From: Clostridia bacterium
Lineage (GTDB): Bacteria; Bacillota_A; Clostridia; Oscillospirales; QAKW01
Assembly: GCA_017396865.1 (NCBI GenBank)
Contig: JAFQKO010000188.1
Span: forward strand, 1-26,936
DNA: 26,936 nucleotides
Reading direction: 5' to 3'
The translations under genes and the position numbers were made by a program. This document shows positions 22,701-26,936 of the stretch, piece by piece. Below the pieces are notes generated by a model. The model was not told the origin of the DNA. It did not search any database and was given only the letters and a program-made list of their open reading frames with translations. Every line of letters begins with the position of its first letter. Position 1 is the stretch's first letter.

Positions 22701-22881
22701 GCTGAGCGGCAGCTATGATCTGAGCACCTTCTCCGATGCAAACCTGATTGCAGATTGGGCAAAGGCTGAGGTTGAGGCAGTTGTTGCTTCCGGCTTGATC
22801 GTCGGTAGCGAGGGCAAGCTGAATCCCTATGCATTCATCACCCGCGCTGAGCTGGCTGCAATCATCGCCCGCGCAAAGTAA
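19753..22881 (+). CDS. Surface protein with beta-helix, four tandem sandwich modules and three SLH domains
   Basis: This 1042-residue protein is exported and held on the cell wall. A signal peptide (MKNTKK, then a long hydrophobic core) ends at VSA around residue 31. Residues 80-440 have the rhythm of a right-handed beta-helix: AVAAADAGNTIYVAAGSY at its start, then many N-rich turns such as YFRNNILNI, NYFNL and EDNYYE. Four modules of about 100 residues follow, starting near 452, 547, 647 and 754. Each has a WKLYxD-like segment and resembles cadherin-like sandwich domains. The last 180 residues are three SLH domains (WFAPYVQEVLEKGYM, FRPGDKTTRQEMAVV, ITRQEVMVMFARM, FITRAELAAIIARAK), which bind pyruvylated wall polymers. 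It may be an S-layer component or a polysaccharide-binding or cleaving protein. No pectate-lyase catalytic site was identified. Confidence 0.85.
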   Translation: MKNTKKLFAALAAVVMLISMLSCMVVPTVSAEVTTTLGGPVSIDAKVSSGSGIAVGGKELPEKILVVCSSWNGKSGSVSIKLGGLVYRANMGVNAFGEIAQAVAAADAGNTIYVAAGSYSAAITVSVANLKIYGPYAGVSPNAPFNGNAKNLSEPNPARPAAASAAAATDNEAVFSGRLNIPKESPHLTVDGLYFTGASCDVYNQSGALRYGTYFRNNILNITTAIFFNMDRGLNANFVFEDNRVLNGKTLTTMGGVMDIRYSRNYFNLTNVTARPSSFASGATGTSCIVEDNYYEVCNGAIAYDRSGPYQITLYSFIVRNNYVAKMGESFSFVTNKYFANNSLPGINMQITGNTILGVNPDKAVLEFPYVASQGNAGTYRYIVNFNHNFVDLPAEAMLINSGMNGVLNCAYNYYSTPISADRVVKHPNAELILYPYYADEEMTTLVGDARIIAVNLNYPSEINQDELTVSINMGDTTYPTVNMGAALTVSDGCTWKLYEDETLSKEIVNKTLYFDGIVTERYAAIYTPDGVLSNVYTIIIERDYCSEAKIVDILLSNSTVPSPEVLGTAYIYDVPSDVAFMDYEIKVSSGATYTLYSDSACTKPLEDIGSYIPYDGYNVYVWVKSEDKTMDAKYSITFNRERSALYDPCVIDVIVPESGDTVVRPDRLNAGKLWMSYYASTLLGEAAFEFETTPGATWKLYKDAEKTTLLSASDNVKSVALAAGTNTFYVEVSDATDTNLITFVVENQTRSSDATITGIVGYAPTIVDNKIMVSGFGATFNATFTTGNPYAVCEVYADPAKTLKMEYTSNPITDPDSIRVTDERSFALGIQHASTVYYVDCIAEDGTVNSYTMVIDKTVAVNAMDDVNTDAWFAPYVQEVLEKGYMAGDSGTPTFRPGDKTTRQEMAVVAARLLGYDPANYASVKLDMKDVGSIAEWALNSVKVCYHNGVMKGNAEGTGVFFKPNAHITRQEVMVMFARMFKLSGSYDLSTFSDANLIADWAKAEVEAVVASGLIVGSEGKLNPYAFITRAELAAIIARAK

Positions 22882-22898
22882 TTCCTATACCAATTAAG

Positions 22899-22934
22899 AA
22901 AGCGGCACACTTCTTTTGAAGTGTGCCGCTTTTT
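22899..22934 (+). terminator. Intrinsic terminator of the SLH-protein gene
   Basis: A perfect 15-base inverted repeat (22899-22913, 22918-22932) with a TTTT loop and a closing T run lies 17 bases after the stop. Confidence 0.93.
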
Positions 22935-22997
22935 ATGTTTTTGGATATTTTGCTAAAAAAGGAGGGCTTCGCTTTGTGCAACCCTGCCAAGAAATCT

Positions 22998-23013
22998 TTA
23001 CATTTTTGTTACA
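22998..23013 (+). promoter_or_regulatory. TTACA direct repeat upstream of the first solute-binding lipoprotein
   Basis: TTACA at 22998-23002 and 23009-23013 has an 11-base period, about one helix turn. The surrounding ATCTTTACA and TGTTACATTTT are nearly the same at 26655-26670, upstream of the third paralogue. Confidence 0.5.
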
Positions 23014-23027
23014 TTTTTTAAGATCGC

Positions 23028-23061
23028 TTGCCATTTCCTCGGTTTATTGTTATATTATAAT
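23028..23061 (+). promoter_or_regulatory. -10 region of the first solute-binding lipoprotein gene
   Basis: TATAAT at 23056-23061 is a clear -10 box. The only TTG-type -35 is TTGCCA at 23028-23033, with a spacer of 22 bases that is too long for normal use. At the right distance there is only ATTTCC, so transcription may need an activator. Confidence 0.5.
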
Positions 23062-23094
23062 CAGAAGAATCAATGTAGAAAAAGGGGGATATGC

Positions 23095-24744
23095 ATGAGC
23101 AAATGGATAAAAATTGTTGCAATTTTTGCAGTGCTGATTGTGTTTGCATCCATGGCAACCGCTTGCCGTGAGCAGGAACAAAAGCTTGGCGTTGCCGCGC
23201 CTGCGGATCCGCCTGAGATTGAGAGTGGCAGGGAAGAGGAGCAAAATGGCGCCGAGATTGAGAATGAAGAGCCCTCGGTTCCCGAAGGTTCCGCTCCGAA
23301 ACCGAATGAATCGAACCCAAGCGATCAGCAGGATCCGATCGATACGAAAGAGAACAAAGAGGATGGCAATTTTGATTCGACCTGGCCGATTGGTTACGAT
23401 AATCCGTTGTCGGATACGGACAAAAAGATCAATACCGGCGCAAAGCCTTCCTTCAATCTTGATTCAACCGGATTTGTGAAGAATGGGATCAAGCTTAAGG
23501 ATTTAAAAGAAAGAACCATCTCGTTTATCTGCCCCGGCCAGGAGTCGAGCTTTGTTTATAAAAATGAAAACGGCGTATACGTTACCGAATGGGATTGGTT
23601 CAAGGCGCTGAATGATGCCTATGGGCTAAAGGTAATATATCATAAATGCCGCCCCGATAAGGCGTTGAATAAAAATCTGGTAAGTATGAATGCGGGCGCC
23701 GACTTAGACATCGTTTACACCCATGGCGGCGGTTTCCCCAAATGGTTGAATCTGTCTCAGCCCCTGGATCCCTATATCAACCTGCAGAACATTGATAACT
23801 CCCCCGGTGTCAGCCTCGTGACCATGAAGGAGAGCAAGTGGAGCGGCACCTATCGCTGTATCGCGCCGATCGGAGCCGTCAACGTATTGTGGTATAATCA
23901 AACCCTTGTCAATCAGCTTAATCTGGCCGATCCGCATACCCTTTGGCGGCAAGGAAAATGGAATTGGGATGCTTTTAAGGCATTTGTTTCTTCCGCCCCC
24001 TCCTCAGTCGGTGAGAAGCCCCTGTATGCCTATCATCAGTCTGCTTCCACAACGATGAACGCCTGGCCGCTGACCGGCGGGTTGGCTCCGATTCGGACCG
24101 ATGCTAACATCAGATTTAAAGAGCCGCCTGCATTGCTGAATAATTGGGCGGATGAACGTGTGCTTTCTGCATGGGAATTTATATCCGATACGGCAAATGG
24201 AATTCGATGCAGTACCTCCTCTGCTAAGCTTTATGAGGATGGTACGCTGCTGATGGCCGCCATGGAAAAACTGCAGCCATTTCGTGATGAGCAGGTTTAT
24301 GCAAAAAACGTGCAGTATCAGTGGGTTCCGTTTCCTGCAGCGCCCAACGATGACGGACGTTGCGTTGCCATCGATAGCGGCTATGCCCATATGATCCCCC
24401 GTAAGGTTAAGAGTGAGCGCGATATTGTATATGCCGTGAAGTTCATGGAGCTTTGGGCAACCCGCTTTACCGAGGTAATGCTGGATTATTTGGCGATAAC
24501 GGAGTGTATCGCCGTGAATCATGCGGAGCGCAAGGAATACTACGATTTTCTTGAGAAAAACACCTGCGTTGCTTTCCAAATGAACGATTGGGATATGCTT
24601 TCCGATGAGGGTGTTGCAGCAAAGGATAATTGGCTTAATGCGCTGGAAGCTTCATCCGCAAGCGTTCGTACCGAGAGCGCTAAATTTATGCCGTTTGTTC
24701 AGCAGGCCATCGACTATTGTGAATCGTATGGGCTTGTGGAATAA
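23095..24744 (+). CDS. Solute-binding lipoprotein, extracellular family 1-like (copy 1)
   Basis: This 549-residue protein has a lipoprotein signal peptide with lipobox SMATAC, Cys at residue 24. A charged linker of about 80 residues rich in Glu, Pro and Asn follows. The rest resembles family 1 substrate-binding proteins of ABC sugar importers: FKALNDAYGLKVIYHKCRPDKALNKNLVSMNAGADLDIVY, then WYNQTLVNQLNLADPHTLWRQGKWNWDAF, which matches the usual YN-x-LF-x-x-GL-DP and GKWxWDxF region. LSQPLDPYINLQNI is identical in copy 2. The start at 23095 begins the signal peptide; the upstream open frame covers the promoter. No permease or ATPase gene is adjacent, so the partner transporter, if any, lies elsewhere. 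The ligand is unknown. Confidence 0.8.
   Translation: MSKWIKIVAIFAVLIVFASMATACREQEQKLGVAAPADPPEIESGREEEQNGAEIENEEPSVPEGSAPKPNESNPSDQQDPIDTKENKEDGNFDSTWPIGYDNPLSDTDKKINTGAKPSFNLDSTGFVKNGIKLKDLKERTISFICPGQESSFVYKNENGVYVTEWDWFKALNDAYGLKVIYHKCRPDKALNKNLVSMNAGADLDIVYTHGGGFPKWLNLSQPLDPYINLQNIDNSPGVSLVTMKESKWSGTYRCIAPIGAVNVLWYNQTLVNQLNLADPHTLWRQGKWNWDAFKAFVSSAPSSVGEKPLYAYHQSASTTMNAWPLTGGLAPIRTDANIRFKEPPALLNNWADERVLSAWEFISDTANGIRCSTSSAKLYEDGTLLMAAMEKLQPFRDEQVYAKNVQYQWVPFPAAPNDDGRCVAIDSGYAHMIPRKVKSERDIVYAVKFMELWATRFTEVMLDYLAITECIAVNHAERKEYYDFLEKNTCVAFQMNDWDMLSDEGVAAKDNWLNALEASSASVRTESAKFMPFVQQAIDYCESYGLVE
23752..23812 (+). repeat. 61-base segment nearly identical in copies 1 and 2
   Basis: This segment equals 25544-25604 at 60 of 61 bases, although neighbouring codons have diverged, including at third positions. 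It encodes LSQPLDPYINLQNIDNSPGV. Confidence 0.75.
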
Positions 24745-24777
24745 GTTGAAAGTTTGTTCGAATTTTTTTGAAAAGGG

Positions 24778-24806
24778 TTGCTTTTTGAAATGTGATTTAT
24801 TATAAT
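24778..24806 (+). promoter_or_regulatory. Promoter of the second solute-binding lipoprotein gene
   Basis: TTGCTT (24778-24783) and TATAAT (24801-24806) are 17 bases apart. The same boxes and spacing occur before copy 3. No terminator hairpin is seen between copy 1 and this promoter, so read-through from copy 1 is possible. Confidence 0.75.
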
Positions 24807-24853
24807 GAGTTTATAAATGGATTAACATCCAAAAAACGAAAGGAGAAACGCAC

Positions 24854-26524
24854 ATGAACAAATTTTGCAAAGTATTTGCAGTTGTTCTCGCAGTTCTGAT
24901 GCTGGGCACGATGGCCACCGCATGTAAGAAGAGTGATGATGGTGACGGTCTCGGTATGGCCGGCAGCAGCTTCACCGGCGGCTACACCACCGACGAATCC
25001 GGTAACGTTCTGGACGCCGAAGGTAACGTAATGGAAGACGTTACCATGGACGAACAGGGTAACCTTGTTGATAAGGAAACCGGCGCAATCGTCAGCAAGC
25101 CCGACAACGGTAATACCAACACCGAGCCTCCCAAGACTCAGGAGGAAGCCGTTCAGAACTACGACTCCACCAAAAAGTGGGATGCAGAGAACAACCCCCT
25201 GGTTGCCGAAACCAAGAAGCCTAACACCGGCGTAAAGCCCGGCTTCGATATCGACACCACCGGCTTTGTTAAGAACGGCATTAAGATCGCCGATCTGAAC
25301 AAAAAGTCCCTGACCTTGATCACTTCCATCAAGTACTCCACCTTCAACTACAGAGGTGAAAAGGGTGAGTACGTTACCGAGTGGGATTGGTTTGATCAAC
25401 TGAAGTCCGTATACGGCCTCAAGATCACCTACATCAAGTCCCGTTTCGATAAGTCTGTTCAGCAGAGCTTGACTTATATGAACGCAGGTAAGACCTTGGA
25501 CGTTATCCCCACCCACGTTGGCGGCTTCCCCAAGTTCCTGAACCTGTCTCAGCCCCTGGATCCCTATATCAATCTGCAGAACATTGATAACTCCCCCGGT
25601 GTCAACACCATGACCCTGAAGGAGACCAAGTGGGGCGGCACCTATCGCTGCATCAGCCCGATCGGCTCCGTAAACGTGCAGTGGTACAATCAGTCCCTGG
25701 TCGAGCAGTTCGGCCTGACCGACCCCCATACTCTGTGGCAGCAGGGCAAGTGGAATTGGGATGCGTTTAAGCAATTCGTTGTTTCCGTTCCCGCAACCAC
25801 TCCCGACGGTAAGATGCTTTATGCCTATAATCAGTGCTCTTCCGATCTGATGTATTCCTGGCCTCTGACCAACGGCTTGGCACCGATCCAGATCGATACC
25901 AACGCCAAGGAGCCTGCTTTGATCAACAACTGGACCGATGAGCGAACCATCGCTGCATGGGACTTCATTTCCAGCACGATCAAGAGTATTAAGTTTGGCG
26001 GCGGTTACGACCGTCTGTACACCGACGGTACCGGTATGATGTCCGATACCACCTATTTGCAGAGCCAGTGGGATAATCAAGAGTACACCAAGGGTAGAAA
26101 GTACAATTGGGTACCGTTCCCCGCAGCAACCACCGATACCGGTCGTTGCATCGCATTCGACTACGGTTATACCCATATGATCCCCCGCAAGGTTAAGAAC
26201 CAGTCCAACATCCCCTATGCCGTGAAGTTCATGGAGCTGTGGGCAACCCGCTTCTGCGAGGCTATGTTCGACTATCTGGCAACCACCCAGTGCTATGCCT
26301 TTGACTATGCTGCCCGTAAGGAGTATTTCGAGTTCGTTATCAAGAACACCTACTTCGGCGTTCAGATGAACGAGTGGGATATGCTCTCCGGTGATAGCGC
26401 CAAGGCAAAGAATGATTGGTTCAAGTCCCTGAGCAATCAGTCCTATAACATCAGAACCGAGACCGAGAAGGTTAAGAATGTGGTTCAGGAAGCCATCGAT
26501 CTCTGCTTGGCATACGGTAAATAA
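24854..26524 (+). CDS. Solute-binding lipoprotein, extracellular family 1-like (copy 2)
   Basis: This 556-residue paralogue of copy 1 has a lipobox TMATAC with Cys24. Residues 35-75 form an unusual linker of repeated Asp/Gly-Asn units (DESGNVLDAEGN, DEQGNLVDKETG). A conserved block NTGVKPGFDIDTTGFVKNGIK opens the binding domain. Later come WYNQSLVEQFGLTDPHTLWQQGKWNWDAF and MIPRKVKNQSNIPYAVKFMELWATRF. Copies 1 and 2 share the whole binding domain. Codons are strongly biased to GGT, AAC, AAG and ACC, which suggests high expression. AGGAG lies ten bases before the ATG. It should bind an extracellular solute, perhaps an oligosaccharide, but no import complex is present here. Confidence 0.82.
   Translation: MNKFCKVFAVVLAVLMLGTMATACKKSDDGDGLGMAGSSFTGGYTTDESGNVLDAEGNVMEDVTMDEQGNLVDKETGAIVSKPDNGNTNTEPPKTQEEAVQNYDSTKKWDAENNPLVAETKKPNTGVKPGFDIDTTGFVKNGIKIADLNKKSLTLITSIKYSTFNYRGEKGEYVTEWDWFDQLKSVYGLKITYIKSRFDKSVQQSLTYMNAGKTLDVIPTHVGGFPKFLNLSQPLDPYINLQNIDNSPGVNTMTLKETKWGGTYRCISPIGSVNVQWYNQSLVEQFGLTDPHTLWQQGKWNWDAFKQFVVSVPATTPDGKMLYAYNQCSSDLMYSWPLTNGLAPIQIDTNAKEPALINNWTDERTIAAWDFISSTIKSIKFGGGYDRLYTDGTGMMSDTTYLQSQWDNQEYTKGRKYNWVPFPAATTDTGRCIAFDYGYTHMIPRKVKNQSNIPYAVKFMELWATRFCEAMFDYLATTQCYAFDYAARKEYFEFVIKNTYFGVQMNEWDMLSGDSAKAKNDWFKSLSNQSYNIRTETEKVKNVVQEAIDLCLAYGK
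25544..25604 (+). repeat. 61-base segment shared with copy 1
   Basis: This is the partner of 23752-23812, with one silent difference (AAT against AAC). Identity falls sharply on both sides. Confidence 0.75.
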
Positions 26525-26561
26525 TCCGTATTTCGGTTCATCGAAAAATATGTGGTTTTTC

Positions 26562-26600
26562 CGCCCCTTTCGCAGTTGCGAAAGGGGCGTTTTTCTTTTT
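26562..26600 (+). terminator. Intrinsic terminator of the second solute-binding lipoprotein gene
   Basis: A perfect 13-base inverted repeat (CGCCCCTTTCGCA, 26562-26574, with 26577-26589) is followed by TTTTTCTTTTT. It lies 37 bases after the stop. Confidence 0.92.
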
Positions 26601-26654
26601 GTGGAATATGAATAATTTGTGAACGAAAAAATATACAACTTTAACAAGGAATCT

Positions 26655-26670
26655 TTACAAAAATGTTACA
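26655..26670 (+). promoter_or_regulatory. TTACA direct repeat upstream of the third solute-binding lipoprotein
   Basis: TTACA at 26655-26659 and 26666-26670 repeats with the same 11-base period as at 22998-23013, within a similar context of about 30 bases. Copy 2 lacks it. Confidence 0.5.
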
Positions 26671-26685
26671 TTTTATAAAAAGAGG

Positions 26686-26714
26686 TTGCTTTTTTATGAT
26701 TCAGCGTCTATAAT
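26686..26714 (+). promoter_or_regulatory. Promoter of the third solute-binding lipoprotein gene
   Basis: TTGCTT (26686-26691) and TATAAT (26709-26714) are 17 bases apart, the same as for copy 2. AGGAG precedes the ATG. Confidence 0.75.
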
Positions 26715-26767
26715 GAAGTAGCAGAATAGGATTTGCTGAAAATCCAAAAAATGAAAGGAGAAACACC

Positions 26768-26936
26768 ATGAACAAATTTTGCAAAGTGTTTGCAATTGTT
26801 CTCGCAGTTCTGATGCTGGGCACGATGGCCACCGCATGTAAGAAGAGTGATGATGGTGACGGTCTCGGCATGGTCGGCAGCAGCTTCACCGGCGGCTACA
26901 CCACTGACGAATCCGGTAACGTTCTGGACGCCGAGG
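26768..26936 (+). CDS. Solute-binding lipoprotein, copy 3 (partial, runs off the window)
   Basis: The first 56 residues are present and end at the window edge. They include a lipobox TMATAC with Cys24 and the start of the Asp/Gly-Asn linker (DESGNVLDAE). The 169 bases differ from the start of copy 2 at only six positions, three of them silent third-position changes in the linker. The signal peptide and linker are therefore recent duplicates or are kept alike by recombination. The rest of the protein cannot be judged; a full third paralogue is likely. Its promoter boxes match those of copy 2, and its upstream TTACA repeat matches that of copy 1. Confidence 0.85.
   Translation, partial: MNKFCKVFAIVLAVLMLGTMATACKKSDDGDGLGMVGSSFTGGYTTDESGNVLDAE

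Noticed and set aside
22916..23098. 60-codon open frame between the SLH gene and copy 1
   Set aside because: It begins inside the SLH-gene terminator and covers the promoter of copy 1.
24800..26647. 615-codon open frame on the minus strand across copy 2
   Set aside because: It starts inside spacer DNA past the copy 2 terminator and mirrors the strongly biased codons of the lipoprotein gene.
1..26936. CRISPR array, tRNA or rRNA genes
   Set aside because: No regularly spaced repeats, and no tRNA-like or rRNA-like segments were seen on either strand.

Overview
The window looks like chromosomal DNA of a Gram-positive anaerobe of the class Clostridia. This is inferred from the strong AGGAGG-type ribosome sites, the sigma-A promoters with 17-18 base spacers, the compact intrinsic terminators, three SLH domains, and lipobox-bearing solute-binding proteins of a clostridial type. 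Most of it is moderately GC-rich with a preference for GCC, CCC and GGC codons. The stretch from about 10976 to 13840 is clearly AT-richer. No tRNA, rRNA, CRISPR array, transposase or phage gene was seen.

Region 1 (1-3851) is an amino-acid operon: the end of proA, then proC, glyA, an Lrp/AsnC-type regulator and a PLP-dependent aminotransferase. The genes are close or overlapping and end in one terminator. Region 2 (3852-10956) holds an orphan lipoprotein, a GH36-type glycosidase, the ferrous iron pair feoA-feoB and thrS. All but feoB have a recognisable promoter. Region 3 (10957-13889) is an AT-rich sialic-acid cassette: an AraC-type regulator divergent from nanA and a GH33 sialidase without a secretion signal. 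Similar terminator-plus-promoter junctions flank it, which suggests insertion.

Region 4 (13872-17628) carries a PHP-domain metallohydrolase with a discoidin-like tail. It is followed by a two-gene operon of an amidohydrolase and an AAC(3)-family acetyltransferase. Region 5 is glmS on the minus strand, then a 360-base AT-rich divergent spacer. Region 6 (19753-26936) is a cell-surface locus. It has a 1042-residue SLH protein with a likely beta-helix and four tandem sandwich modules, then two full and one partial paralogous solute-binding lipoproteins. Each lipoprotein gene has its own promoter, and there is no transporter permease or ATPase in the window.

The parts most likely to hold undescribed biology are the tandem lipoprotein array with its shared upstream TTACA repeats, the PHP and amidohydrolase/acetyltransferase genes, and the sialidase cassette with its duplicated edges. 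All function calls rest on reading motifs by eye; no database search was possible.
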